Positions 36,317 through 44,748 of a stretch of DNA of 64,000 nt are shown here, piece after piece. The notes under the pieces are model-generated. The model worked only from the letters and a program-made list of their open reading frames with translations. It was not told where the DNA came from and did no database searches. The stretch lies in contig OZ223205.1 in NCBI GenBank assembly GCA_965140395.1, positions 62,001-126,000 on the forward strand. Reading direction: 5' to 3'. The number at the start of each line of letters is the position of its first letter. Position 1 is the first letter of the stretch. A program made the translations under genes and the position numbers. Source of the stretch: Parvibaculum sp002684405 (GTDB taxonomy: Bacteria; Pseudomonadota; Alphaproteobacteria; Parvibaculales; Parvibaculaceae).

Positions 36317-37804
36317 TTACCGGGTGATGATCTTCACACGCTCGCCGGCACGCAATGTCTGGGCCGCATCGAGACCGTTCAACACCCGAAAGCGCTGCTC
36401 GCGATAGGACGAAAACGCCATCCGTCTGGCGACAGAGGCAACCGTCTGTCCGGAACGGACTTTCACGATCTTCACGCGCCGCGGCTTTACGCGAGACGCC
36501 TGCGCTTTGCTGATCCGGTGAAAACTTCCGACCAGGCTTTGCAGCGCTTTGTCATACCGGCCGCCGACCTGCGGCAGCGTACCGAGCAGGAAGCGATAGA
36601 CCCGTGTCGGCGAATATTCGATCACCACAAGCCTGGCATTGTAGTTATTCACGCGGGCGAGCGCGCTCGCCGCATTCATGCCATTGAGCTTGAAGCGACG
36701 CAGATTGCCGATCCTCACATTCCTCGCCCAGCTATTCGCCAGATAGGACGCGACCGGCACCCCCGCCGGTTTGGTCGCGCCATCGAATTTTGCAATCGTC
36801 TTTTCAGGCCCCGTCACCATCACGGCCTGGGTCGAGTTCGAAATCCGGAACCCCTTCGGCGCCGAGAACGAGAAACGCAACTGCGGATGGACGAAACGAT
36901 TGCCGTCGACAATCCCTTGCGAGGGACTGTCGCCATAGATCATCCCGTTGATATGGCTGAGATAGCCATTCCGGTTCCGGCGGCCCTTGCCCGGCGCGAT
37001 ACCGCTCGCCCGGGCCTCGGCACGCGCCGCTCTGACCCGGTCCGGCGTCGGTGGATGGCTCGCAAACCAGCTCGTGCCGCCGCCACTCTGCGACCCGGCC
37101 AGGCGGGCCTGGAGCTTCATCTCGGCATCCATGCTGTGCAGAAAATCCGCCTGCGCGAAAGGGTCGTAGCCGCTTCGCGCCAACGTCCGGACGCCAAGCT
37201 TGTCGGCTTCGTATTCCTGGTCGCGCGAATAGCTGGCGAGGAAGCCTTTTTGCCCCACCCCCAAAACCTGGCTCACCACATCATTGCCGACAACGGCCCC
37301 GACGACGGCCCCCAGAATCGATGTCCCCATGGCCGCGGTCTGCCGTTGCGCGCTGTGCCGGGCATCGACGTGGCCGATTTCATGCCCCAGCACACCGGCA
37401 AGCTCCGCCTCGTCATTGACCAGCGCCAGCAGCCCGCGCGTCACATAGACATACCCGCCCGGCAGCGCGAACGCATTGACGACATCGCTGTCCAGAACCG
37501 TGGTGCGGTAGCGGACACGTTTGTCCGAAGACGCGGCGATACGCGCGACGACGCCGGCGACATATCCGCCCAGCGCATCATTGTCGTAGACGCCGCCATA
37601 GGCCTTAACGATCTTGGGGTGCGTTTCGGCCCCGACACGCGCTTCCTCCGCCTCCGACATGAGCGGCACGAATTGCATCGAGCCCGTCGATGAATTGACC
37701 GCGCACCCTGCAAGGCTGAAAAGGCTGAGACCGATCACCGCCAGATGCCGCCAGGTTCCGGCGATCTTGGGCATATTTCGTATTCCGGGTTTCGACAACG
37801 TCAT
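36317..37804 (-). CDS. M48-family metalloprotease lipoprotein with LysM-like end
   Basis: A 495-residue protein. The N-terminal lipobox LFSLAGC predicts lipidation. The peptidase domain has the zinc motif HEIGH (in VLGHEIGHVDARHSAQ) and the third ligand in QEYEADKLG. A further domain and a C-terminal LysM-like stretch (VRSGQTVASVARRM) follow. By family it is a periplasmic metalloprotease like BepA/LoiP, acting on outer-membrane protein quality control. ATG 37804 overlaps the SNase-like gene's stop as ATGA, so the two are coupled. A later Met (37774) would shorten the signal by ten residues. Confidence 0.9.
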   Translation of the reverse strand: MTLSKPGIRNMPKIAGTWRHLAVIGLSLFSLAGCAVNSSTGSMQFVPLMSEAEEARVGAETHPKIVKAYGGVYDNDALGGYVAGVVARIAASSDKRVRYRTTVLDSDVVNAFALPGGYVYVTRGLLALVNDEAELAGVLGHEIGHVDARHSAQRQTAAMGTSILGAVVGAVVGNDVVSQVLGVGQKGFLASYSRDQEYEADKLGVRTLARSGYDPFAQADFLHSMDAEMKLQARLAGSQSGGGTSWFASHPPTPDRVRAARAEARASGIAPGKGRRNRNGYLSHINGMIYGDSPSQGIVDGNRFVHPQLRFSFSAPKGFRISNSTQAVMVTGPEKTIAKFDGATKPAGVPVASYLANSWARNVRIGNLRRFKLNGMNAASALARVNNYNARLVVIEYSPTRVYRFLLGTLPQVGGRYDKALQSLVGSFHRISKAQASRVKPRRVKIVKVRSGQTVASVARRMAFSSYREQRFRVLNGLDAAQTLRAGERVKIITR

Positions 37805-38733
37805 TGAGCGCTCAGCAATTCCACCTGCTCTGGATGCGTGACCACGATCTCCGGCCCATTATAGCGATCGATCCAGCCTCGCACGCGCAGGCGCTTTCCC
37901 ACCACCGGCATCTCCCCGCCCCGATCGGCCAGAAGACCCGCCCACTCGCTTTCGTTGAAGAGTTTAACCTGCCGCGGAGGCACCGTCACCGTGAAGTCGG
38001 TCTGATAGCGCTCGCCGAAATTCAGATAGAGGCGCCCCCGGACAAGAGCCGCTTTCTGCACATTTCCTTCAACGAGCTGAAAACTGTCGGCCAGTCCATT
38101 GAGCTCCTCGACGCGGGCGGCATCGCGTATCGCATAATAAGGCAGCGCCCATATGCCTGCGCGTCGCGCCCTCGCCTCCTTTTCAGAGGCCAGAAGTCTG
38201 TCCACACACAGACGATTGTCCGGGAAGCTGTAGACGCGCGCATAGCCGGTACGGAGCATTTCAGCCTGCAGCCAGACCGGCTTTTCCTCATGCGTGACCA
38301 GCTGGGCAAGCTCTCTTCCGTGCCGGTCCTGCCCGGTTTCCCCGCGATAAAGCGTAACGAGTTTGCCCGCCGACAGCCGAACCAGCTTGTCGCGGGCTTC
38401 ATCGGCGAGCGGCCAGGCGACGAACCCCTTTCGCCCTAGTGGAAGCTTGGGAGCCTGAATGCCGACAAGGCGGACCTGCCGGCCATCGTCCAGCACAACG
38501 GTATCGCCATCCACAACCTCGACGACCCGTGCCTCGCCAACCGCCCGGAACGCGCAGCCGGTTGCCTCCACGGGGTTGCCGGACGAAGCGTCTGCGGCCA
38601 GTGCGCCGGAAACGGAAATCGGGATGGAGAATGAAATCGAAAGAAAAACGGAAACAAGAAATGCGAAGCAGCCGGCGGCAAGGCGGCGGCCGGACGTCCG
38701 GATCAAACCTCGTTCAGTCTTTGGCAGTGTCAT
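37801..38733 (-). CDS. Exported staphylococcal-nuclease-like protein, key acid replaced
   Basis: A 310-residue protein with an N-terminal hydrophobic segment (AAGCFAFLVSVFLSISFS...) and an Ala-rich cleavage region. The SNase-like OB-fold domain shows VVDGDTVVLDDGRQVRLVGI, then QAPKLPLGR, then QDRHGRELAQ. In active staphylococcal nuclease the Arg in RL and the Glu after the AP/TP dipeptide (PE) are catalytic; here the Glu position is Lys (about residue 96). Arg residues are kept. It may bind rather than cleave nucleic acid, or act otherwise. The start at 38733 overlaps the LuxR gene by 20 bases, and the stop overlaps the M48 gene by four. Confidence 0.8.
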   Translation of the reverse strand: MTLPKTERGLIRTSGRRLAAGCFAFLVSVFLSISFSIPISVSGALAADASSGNPVEATGCAFRAVGEARVVEVVDGDTVVLDDGRQVRLVGIQAPKLPLGRKGFVAWPLADEARDKLVRLSAGKLVTLYRGETGQDRHGRELAQLVTHEEKPVWLQAEMLRTGYARVYSFPDNRLCVDRLLASEKEARARRAGIWALPYYAIRDAARVEELNGLADSFQLVEGNVQKAALVRGRLYLNFGERYQTDFTVTVPPRQVKLFNESEWAGLLADRGGEMPVVGKRLRVRGWIDRYNGPEIVVTHPEQVELLSAQ

Positions 38734-39355
38734 CCGCTGTTCGCAGGGCGATGATGGCAGCTTCGGTTCGGTTGCGCACGCCCAGCGCCGAAAGGATCGC
38801 ATTGACATGCAGCTTCACCGTAGCGACCGATATGCCGAGCAGGGAAGCGATTTCCTGATTGGACCGCCCCTTGCCGATCTCCACCAGCACTTCCCGCTGG
38901 CGCGGGGTAAGCTTCTGCTGGCTGCCGGTGCTGAAGGAAGCAGGGTCTTCCGCAAAACCTTCCGCGCCTTCCTGCAAAAGCGCATCCGGCAGATAGCGCC
39001 CACCCATTTCAATCAATCGTAGCGCGCTCTCGACAAGACTGACCGGCGCCCCCTTGGGGATGAAGCCCGCAAGCCCCATCGCCATGGCGCTTCTGATCGC
39101 GGACGGCGTATCGCGCTCGCCGAAGACAACGATCTTGCCCTGCAGCTTGCCGCACAATGTTTTGAGGGTACTGCCATCCTGTTGAAGCACAGCGGACAAC
39201 TCGAGCAGGAATATCTCCGCGCTTTCCGCGTCCGCACTCTCCAGGAGGTCCCCGATCTCACGACGCATGATTTCCGCGTCCGCATGCATGCGGGCGACGA
39301 TGGAATGCAGGCCTTCGCAATAGACAGGCTGGCTGCCGGAAATGACGACCTTCAT
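38714..39355 (-). CDS. LuxR-family regulator with degenerate receiver domain
   Basis: A 213-residue response-regulator-like protein. The C-terminal LuxR HTH is clear (LTPRQREVLVEIGKGRSNQE, then ATVKLHVNAILSALG). The N-terminal receiver fold is kept, but its phosphorylation residues are not: the acidic pair is replaced by Gly-Ser (MKVVISGSQP), and the phosphoacceptor position in FLLELS is Glu (about residue 52) instead of Asp. The switch Lys in GFIPKGAP remains. It is therefore unlikely to be phosphorylated normally. AAGGA precedes ATG 39355. The 49-codon gene upstream overlaps it as ATGA. Confidence 0.88.
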   Translation of the reverse strand: MKVVISGSQPVYCEGLHSIVARMHADAEIMRREIGDLLESADAESAEIFLLELSAVLQQDGSTLKTLCGKLQGKIVVFGERDTPSAIRSAMAMGLAGFIPKGAPVSLVESALRLIEMGGRYLPDALLQEGAEGFAEDPASFSTGSQQKLTPRQREVLVEIGKGRSNQEIASLLGISVATVKLHVNAILSALGVRNRTEAAIIALRTADDTAKD

Positions 39356-39501
39356 GTCATCATCCTTTCCGGGCGCGGAGCAAACCGCTGATCGATACAA
39401 TCATTAAGTGCGTCAAACTGAGAAATACAACCCATTTCAACCATAGCGAGCATAACTAAATCTCTATCCCGATTTCTCTCTATAAGCAAAGGTTTAGGCA
39501 T
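39352..39501 (-). CDS. Small ORF (49 residues) coupled to the LuxR-like regulator
   Basis: The frame starts at ATG 39501 and encodes MPKPLLIERNRDRDLVMLAM..., then VEMGCISQFDALNDCIDQRF and an Arg/Met-rich end. It is AT-richer than its neighbours. Its stop overlaps the regulator start as ATGA, a typical coupled arrangement. The ribosome-binding site is only moderate (GGAC), and no domain is recognisable. It could be a partner or regulator of the degenerate receiver; the longer open frame upstream runs through the tRNA and is not used. Confidence 0.5.
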   Translation of the reverse strand: MPKPLLIERNRDRDLVMLAMVEMGCISQFDALNDCIDQRFAPRPERMMT

Positions 39502-39734
39502 ATCGTCCGGCACCGTTACGCGACACGAACTTTCCGGATGAGCGGAAACGGGACGGTTACGGCACCGCCCGAAGCCGGTTTTGTAATGAGGTGCAATGAA
39601 GGGGCCGCCGAGAAGCAACTCCGCCGCGCCCACGCTTTCCGCGTTGCGATGCGATGGCCTCTGATCTAGTTTTCGCGAGGCTTGGAGACGCGCCGGATTC
39701 GACCGAACCGCAAAGTTCGGACGCCCCGCCGACC

Positions 39735-39811
39735 GGCCCCGTAGCTCAGCAGGATAGAGCATCAGATTCCTAATCTGAGGGTCGCAGGTTCGAATCCTGC
39801 CGGGGTCACCA
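39735..39811 (+). tRNA. tRNA-Arg (anticodon CCT)
   Basis: The acceptor arm GGCCCCG (39735-39741) pairs with CGGGGTC (39801-39807), with one G-T wobble. The D stem GCTC/GAGC, the anticodon stem TCAGA/TCTGA with loop TTCCTAA (anticodon CCT, decoding AGG) and the T arm GCAGG-TTCGAAT-CCTGC are all present. The discriminator is A39808, and CCA is encoded at 39809-39811. Confidence 0.95.
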
Positions 39812-39928
39812 TCTCGCTGCCCGGCGCATGCCGGTTGCGCAGCCTGATTCCGAAAATTCGGCAAAACCCAGCCGATTCTCCCATTTGCAGGCCCTGCCAC
39901 CACAGCTCTCGAAACGCGCGCGGAAAAA

Positions 39929-39986
39929 CCAAAATTTTGGTATGTCTTTGCCATACCTTGGTTTTAAACCAAAATATTTTGGTGTG
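39929..39986. promoter_or_regulatory. Stacked operator dyads upstream of the S24-type repressor
   Basis: Four overlapping dyads occur in 58 AT-rich bases: CCAAAATTTTGG (39929-39940), GGTATG/CATACC (39939-39957), TTGGTTT-T-AAACCAA (39958-39972) and CCAAAATATTTTGG (39969-39982). The unit ATTTTGGTRTG recurs at 39934 and 39976, 42 bases apart, close to four helical turns. This is typical of cooperative repressor binding. The symmetry is seen directly; the binding protein (probably the adjacent repressor) is inferred. Confidence 0.65.
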
Positions 39987-40102
39987 ACAACCTGTTTTTT
40001 TGGCACATCCGAAAGGAAAGATGTTCTGGACCTTTGGTTCCTCGCTATAGAGATGGTGTTGCGGCTATAGATGGAAGAGTTTACCGACCAGACCACGAGC
40101 AC

Positions 40103-40801
40103 ATGTCCATAACCGATCGCCTTACCGCCCTTCGGAGCCATTTCGGGCTCTCCCAAAAAGCCATGGCGGCCCGCCTCGGAATCGCGGGCAATACCTGGCA
40201 GCGCTATGAACTGTCGAACGAACCGCCCAACTCCTCGGTGTTGGCAAAGCTCGCCGCGGACGGCATCGACACCCATTGGCTGCTTACCGGCGAAGGGGCG
40301 ATGCTGCACAAACGCAACGCCGCGTCGGGCGGCTTTTCGGACCTTCCTCCCTCCCGTCTGGCCGACGATGAAATGGGCGGCGGCGGCTTCGTCCGCATTC
40401 CGCATCTGCGCATCAGGACCACGGAAGACGGATTGCGTATCGACGACCTCTCGCTGGAGGGCGCGCTGGCCTTCAAACGGGACTGGCTGCGCACGACATT
40501 CGGTACCGAACCTGACATCCTGCTGACCGCGGAAATGGAAGGCGAGGCAATGGAGCCGACATTGCGGGACGGCGATTTGCTGCTGGTCGACACATCCCGG
40601 CCCCGCCTGCGCGGCGACGGCATCTATGCCTTCCGCGTGCAGGACATGCTCGCCATCCGCCGGCTGCAAATGAAACTCGACGGAAGCGTCGTGATTTCCT
40701 CGGACAACCCGGCGACCGGACCGGCGGAGAGCTTCAATGCGGAAGACGCCTCGACGCTGAATATCGTCGGCCGCGCAATCTGGGCGGGCGGCCGGTTCTA
40801 G
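40103..40801 (+). CDS. S24-type HTH repressor lacking both peptidase catalytic residues
   Basis: A 232-residue LexA/CI-like protein. The N-terminal HTH reads SHFGLSQKAMAARLGIAGNT, then an S24-type C-terminal domain about residues 140-230. The active S24 motif is GxSM...DGD with a later Lys before RL; here it reads GEAMEPTLRDGDLLLVD (Ala149 for Ser) and DMLAIRRL (Arg186 for Lys). Self-cleavage is therefore not expected. Dimerisation through the S24 fold should remain. The start at 40103 fits the HTH family; the frame runs 23 codons further without support. No phage genes are adjacent, so it may be a domesticated repressor. Confidence 0.85.
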   Translation: MSITDRLTALRSHFGLSQKAMAARLGIAGNTWQRYELSNEPPNSSVLAKLAADGIDTHWLLTGEGAMLHKRNAASGGFSDLPPSRLADDEMGGGGFVRIPHLRIRTTEDGLRIDDLSLEGALAFKRDWLRTTFGTEPDILLTAEMEGEAMEPTLRDGDLLLVDTSRPRLRGDGIYAFRVQDMLAIRRLQMKLDGSVVISSDNPATGPAESFNAEDASTLNIVGRAIWAGGRF

Positions 40802-40890
40802 ACCGTCTCCGGCGTCTTTTGCGACGTTCCAATTCCCGCCGGGCTATGACATCCTCCGCGCGCACTCACCCTCCCGCGGCGCGCCAGCTC

Positions 40891-41838
40891 ATGACATCAC
40901 GCATTCTCATCATCAAACACGGCGCCTTTGGCGACATCATGCAGGCCGAAGGCGCATTGCGCGACATCCGCGAGAACCACCCGCGCGCCGACATCACGCT
41001 GCTGACCACCCCGGCTTTCCGAACGATCATGGAGCGCTGTCCCTGGGTGGACCATGTGATGGTCGACGCGCGCGAGCCGCGCTGGCGGCTGGACCGGATG
41101 CTCGCCCTGCGCAGCCGCCTGCGCGAGGGGCGCTTCGACATGGTCTACGACCTGCAGAACTCCAAACGCACAGCCTTCTATTATCGCTGGATGCTGAAAG
41201 GCACGCCCTGGTCCGGCACGGCGCCGGGATGCAGCCACCCGCATAAGGCGCAGGCCCCCAAAAAGATCCGCACGCTCGACCGGCTCGCCGGACAGCTCGA
41301 AGATGCGGGGCTTAATGTCGAATGGAGCCTGCACCCCGATCTCTCATGGCTCGCCGACGATGTGACGGAGCTGCTGCGACAGGCGGGCGTGACGAGCCCC
41401 TATATCGTGCTCGTGCCAGGTTGCTCGGCCCGCCACCCCCAGAAACGCTGGCCGCATTACGACAAGCTGGCGGAAAGGCTGATCGGCGACGGCTGGTGCG
41501 TCGCCATGGCGCCGGGCCCCGACGAGATGGAGCTGGCGAGAACCATTCCCGGCATCCGCATCACCGATGTGAAGGGGTTGCTCAACTGGTTCGAGCTGGC
41601 GGGCGTGCTGAAAAACGCAGCCTTCGTCGTCGGCAACGACACAGGGCCAAGCCATATGGCCGCGCATCTGGGAACGCCGGGGCTTGCGCTTTTCGGCTCC
41701 TATTCGCCGGCCGAGCGGACGGGGATCATCCGGGAGAATTTCGGGGTGATCGAGGTCGAGGATCTCGCAGAGCTGCCCGTGGACCGGGTACAGGCGGAAA
41801 TGATGAAGCGGCTGAAACCTCAGTCGAATTCGGTGTAG
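40891..41838 (+). CDS. Glycosyltransferase family 9 (heptosyltransferase-like)
   Basis: A 315-residue GT-B enzyme of the ADP-heptose:LPS heptosyltransferase family. It starts MTSRILIIKHGAFGDIMQAE and has PGCSARHPQKRWP and GNDTGPSHMAAHLGTPGLAL, the sugar-nucleotide site. It probably adds a sugar to LPS core or another envelope glycan at the inner membrane. The frame has earlier Met at 40846; neither start has a strong ribosome-binding site, so the N-terminus is uncertain. It is convergent with the DUF6165 gene, overlapping it by 19 bases. Confidence 0.88.
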   Translation: MTSRILIIKHGAFGDIMQAEGALRDIRENHPRADITLLTTPAFRTIMERCPWVDHVMVDAREPRWRLDRMLALRSRLREGRFDMVYDLQNSKRTAFYYRWMLKGTPWSGTAPGCSHPHKAQAPKKIRTLDRLAGQLEDAGLNVEWSLHPDLSWLADDVTELLRQAGVTSPYIVLVPGCSARHPQKRWPHYDKLAERLIGDGWCVAMAPGPDEMELARTIPGIRITDVKGLLNWFELAGVLKNAAFVVGNDTGPSHMAAHLGTPGLALFGSYSPAERTGIIRENFGVIEVEDLAELPVDRVQAEMMKRLKPQSNSV

Positions 41839-42230
41839 GACTTTTCCTCGACGATCGCCGAACCGGTCAGAAGGTTGATTTCCTTCTTGATGGCGGCACG
41901 CTTGTCGTTGGTCTTGTAGACCGCGCGGGCAAGCTCGACGAACTTCTCGCCGAAATCCTTGTCCGCCTCGCACTGGCGGATGTCGTCCTCGATGTCCCAG
42001 AGCGCCTCATTGACCGCTTTGAGTTCGCCCTCCAGACGCTTGAGCTCTGCGCTTTCCTGGAGGTTTTCCGACCGCGCCCGGTCCAGCACCTGAAGCTCGT
42101 GACGCACATTCACAAGCTTGGCGGCATCGCTCATCCGCTCCGACTTGATCCTGAGAATGGTGATCTTGTCGATCAGCTCTCCCGGACCAACCTCGATCAG
42201 GATCGGTGTAACCTCTGCTGCTCCGCCCAT
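41820..42230 (-). CDS. DUF6165 family protein
   Basis: A 136-residue helical protein starting MGGAAEVTPILIEVGPGELI. Typical segments are DKITILRIKSERMSDAAKL and DIEDDIRQCEADKDFGEKFV, matching DUF6165. A central coiled-coil-like region is likely. The ATG at 42230 follows GAGGGG; the upstream Met frame is not supported. Members often neighbour glycosyltransferase and envelope-polysaccharide genes, as here. The function is unknown. Confidence 0.85.
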   Translation of the reverse strand: MGGAAEVTPILIEVGPGELIDKITILRIKSERMSDAAKLVNVRHELQVLDRARSENLQESAELKRLEGELKAVNEALWDIEDDIRQCEADKDFGEKFVELARAVYKTNDKRAAIKKEINLLTGSAIVEEKSYTEFD

Positions 42231-42487
42231 GAGCCCCTCGCGCTGCGAAATGGATGACGTGTGTCCTATACCCAATGCGCGGGAAGCTGTCACGCCGCCC
42301 AAGACCGCCCCACCCGCCACCGTCCATCTGCCTGCGACCGGAGGGCATCTCGCACCCTCCCCCGCCCCGGCGTATAGTCCGATCCCGGCACGGGACGAAG
42401 CGGGGCGCAGGCTTCAGCATTCCTCAACCTCGCCGCCCTATAACCGGTCCAGCGACAAGGCCGAAGGCCCGACAAAGGATCATGACC

Positions 42488-42835
42488 ATGCTGGGACGCT
42501 TCCTCGCCACGCTGCGCGAGGGACTGGAATCACATCGCGATCCCCATGAACGCCGAGGGCAGGCGCGCTCGGCGCGCCCGGCGCTGATGCTCGAAATCGA
42601 CGGCTATGAACACATGGCGCGGGACTGGTCGCTGAGCGGCGCCGCGATCCTGGGCTTTTCCGCCGATGCCGAACCGGGCCAGATCGTCTCCGGCCGGCTG
42701 TTCTGGCGCAACGACGCGCGCCGCCTGCCCTTCGCGGCGGAACTGCTGCGGATCGAACCGGGCGGGCTTGCCGCACTGCGCTGGCTCGACCTGCCGCTCG
42801 CCATCCACCAGGAAATGGAAGCCGCCTTCGACTGA
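42488..42835 (+). CDS. PilZ-like domain protein
   Basis: A 115-residue protein starting MLGRFLATLREG. The PilZ signature is loose: ERRGQARSARP as the RxxxR part and ARDWSLSGAAIL as the DxSxxG part. PilZ domains bind cyclic di-GMP; the weak match lowers confidence in nucleotide binding. ATG 42488 follows AAGGA eight bases upstream; ATG 42482 is an alternative. It is divergent from DUF6165 with 257 bases between. Confidence 0.75.
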   Translation: MLGRFLATLREGLESHRDPHERRGQARSARPALMLEIDGYEHMARDWSLSGAAILGFSADAEPGQIVSGRLFWRNDARRLPFAAELLRIEPGGLAALRWLDLPLAIHQEMEAAFD

Positions 42836-43005
42836 CTTTCCCCGCAGGCGGGGGAGGTGATGAACGTCCGATGCCTGCCCAACCCGCCTGACGCAGCGTG
42901 CGCAAGGCGCTGCGCGCACGCGTTCATGAAAGACTTTTCAAGACCTTATCCCCCTGTAGTCTCGCCCCATTCAGAATGAAAAAGGCGAGACCTCAGGGAG
43001 GAAAC

Positions 43006-43827
43006 ATGACCGACTACCAGACGCTGAAAATCGAGAAGGACGGCGCCGTCGACTGGGTGACGATGAACCGGCCCGAGGCGCTCAATGCGATGAACCCCAC
43101 GCTGGTGGCGGAACTGAGCGACTATTTCGGCAGGCTCTATACCGACCATTCGGTGCGCATCGTCGTGCTGCGCGGCGCCGGCCGCGCCTTTTGCGCCGGG
43201 CTCGACCTCAAGGAACGCTCCAATGAAGGCGGCGGCAACGCAGCCGACGAAAACGGCGCCTCACCGCAGGCCGGCCTCGTCAGACAGCGCTCGATCAGCG
43301 AAATCGTGATGCGCATGCGCCGCTGCCCGCAGGCGATCATCAGCCTTGTGCACGGCCCCGCCTGCGGCGGTGGCTTCGCGCTGGCGCTGGCAAGCGACAT
43401 CCGCATCGCTGGCACTAGCGCGCGCATGAACGCCGCCTTCATCCGCATCGGGCTGTCGGCCTGCGATATCGGCGTGAGCTACTTCCTGCCGCGCCTCGTC
43501 GGCACGTCGGTCGCGTCGGAACTGATGATGACCGGCCGCTTCATCAAGGCGGAGCGCGCCGAGCGCGTCGGCCTCGTTTCCGAAGTGGTGCCGGACGAGA
43601 AACTCGCCGAGGCCGCGGCGCCTTACATCGAGGAAATGCTGACCACCTCGCCGCTGGGCCTGCGCCTCACCAAGGAATGCCTCAACATGTCCGTCGACGC
43701 AGGCTCGCTGGAGGCCGCCATCGCCATGGAAGACCGCAACCAGATCCTCTGCGCACAGACAAACGACATGAAGGAAGGCGTGACGGCCTTCCTCCAGAAG
43801 CGGCGGCCCGAATACGAAAACCGCTGA
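43006..43827 (+). CDS. Enoyl-CoA hydratase/isomerase family protein
   Basis: A 273-residue crotonase-fold protein starting MTDYQTLKIEKDGAVDWVTM. Oxyanion-hole residues lie in AGRAFCAGLDLKER and HGPACGGGFALALASDIRIA. In many hydratases two Glu residues are catalytic; here Ser and Asp appear in RIGLSACDIGVSYFLPR, as in many paralogues, so the reaction is uncertain. It acts in fatty-acid or aromatic CoA metabolism. GGGAGGAAAC precedes ATG 43006. It is monocistronic. Confidence 0.88.
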   Translation: MTDYQTLKIEKDGAVDWVTMNRPEALNAMNPTLVAELSDYFGRLYTDHSVRIVVLRGAGRAFCAGLDLKERSNEGGGNAADENGASPQAGLVRQRSISEIVMRMRRCPQAIISLVHGPACGGGFALALASDIRIAGTSARMNAAFIRIGLSACDIGVSYFLPRLVGTSVASELMMTGRFIKAERAERVGLVSEVVPDEKLAEAAAPYIEEMLTTSPLGLRLTKECLNMSVDAGSLEAAIAMEDRNQILCAQTNDMKEGVTAFLQKRRPEYENR

Positions 43828-44098
43828 GTTCTGCGCTTCTCACACGCACCCGGCAGGGTTTGTTTCGCTTTCAAAATGACTCACACAAAACGTTACAAAC
43901 CCTGACCGACCCCACACATCTCTACGCAAGTCGCGTTGAGTAACACGGGCCCTCCGATACCTTCAGGGGTGTCGGAAGCGGCCAGACCGAATGTCTCCAC
44001 CGAGGGGACGGAGACTTGAGAAAGCCGCTTCCTCCCCCCTCTCCGGAGGGGTTGAAAATGGGGCTCCCGGGAGCCTCGCCATTTGGAGGAGAGAGCAA

Positions 44099-44488
44099 AT
44101 GGAAAGCTTCGCAGACCACGTCAGCGCCCGCCTTGCCGAACGGACCCGTTACACCCCGGCCGACCGCAACCCCAACGCCCGCGCCGCTCGCGCCTGGCAT
44201 GTGAGCGAAGCCCCCCGCCGGCAGGACGCCTTTGCCGCGATGAGCGGGAACTGGGCGGCGGAAAAAGGTCTGGAAGTGCGCAGTCTGGCCCGCTTCGCCG
44301 GCTGGACCGGCATGGGCGCCCTGTTCGGCGTGTGGGTCGGCCTGTGCTTCTGCGTCGCCATGCTGCTGCTCTCCCCCTCCACCAGCTTTGCGCAAGCCTT
44401 CGACGCGCTTCCCCTGTTTCCGGCCATCGGCGCGGTGGCCGCCTCGATATTCGCCCTGGGCATGACCTCGGGCGGATCCCGCGACTGA
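44099..44488 (+). CDS. Small membrane protein of unknown function
   Basis: A 129-residue protein starting MESFADHVSARLAERTRYTP. Two hydrophobic segments near residues 67-90 and 100-122 (GVWVGLCFCVAMLLLS and AIGAVAASIFALGM) suggest a two-helix membrane protein with a basic cytoplasmic N-terminus. GGAGGAGAG precedes the ATG. The upstream 271 bases contain GC-rich hairpins (one is GGCTCCCGGGAGCC) and no gene. A strong terminator follows. I do not recognise the family. Confidence 0.65.
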   Translation: MESFADHVSARLAERTRYTPADRNPNARAARAWHVSEAPRRQDAFAAMSGNWAAEKGLEVRSLARFAGWTGMGALFGVWVGLCFCVAMLLLSPSTSFAQAFDALPLFPAIGAVAASIFALGMTSGGSRD

Positions 44489-44577
44489 GGGGGCGAGCCC
44501 CCAACCCCCCCGGTGGGTGGACCTCCTCAGTCGTCATCTCTCGATCCCTGACTTTCGAGACATGATCCTCGCATCTT

Positions 44578-44612
44578 GCCGCCATCCCTTCCCTCGGGAT
44601 GGCGGCCTTTTT
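44578..44612 (+). terminator. Intrinsic terminator
   Basis: GCCGCCATCCC (44578-44588) pairs with GGGATGGCGGC (44596-44606) with a 7-base loop, followed by CTTTTT. It ends the membrane-protein transcript. Confidence 0.92.
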
Positions 44613-44748
44613 GTGTGAATAGTCGTGCAAAACCCGCAATTACTGAGAATTTATAGTTAACGCGCCTTGGCAAAGAACCAACTCGCCGCCATTATGGCCC
44701 CAATTATTGTCCCCGCGTTCATCCCCGTCATGGAGCCGCACTCGCACA

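Noticed and set aside
39735..40100. tRNA-Arg as an integration site with the S24 repressor as phage remnant
   Set aside because: No integrase, no repeat of the tRNA 3' end and no other phage gene are visible nearby.
40071..40112. 13-codon leader ORF before the S24-type repressor
   Set aside because: It is too short, has no clear ribosome-binding site and shows no attenuator-like stems.
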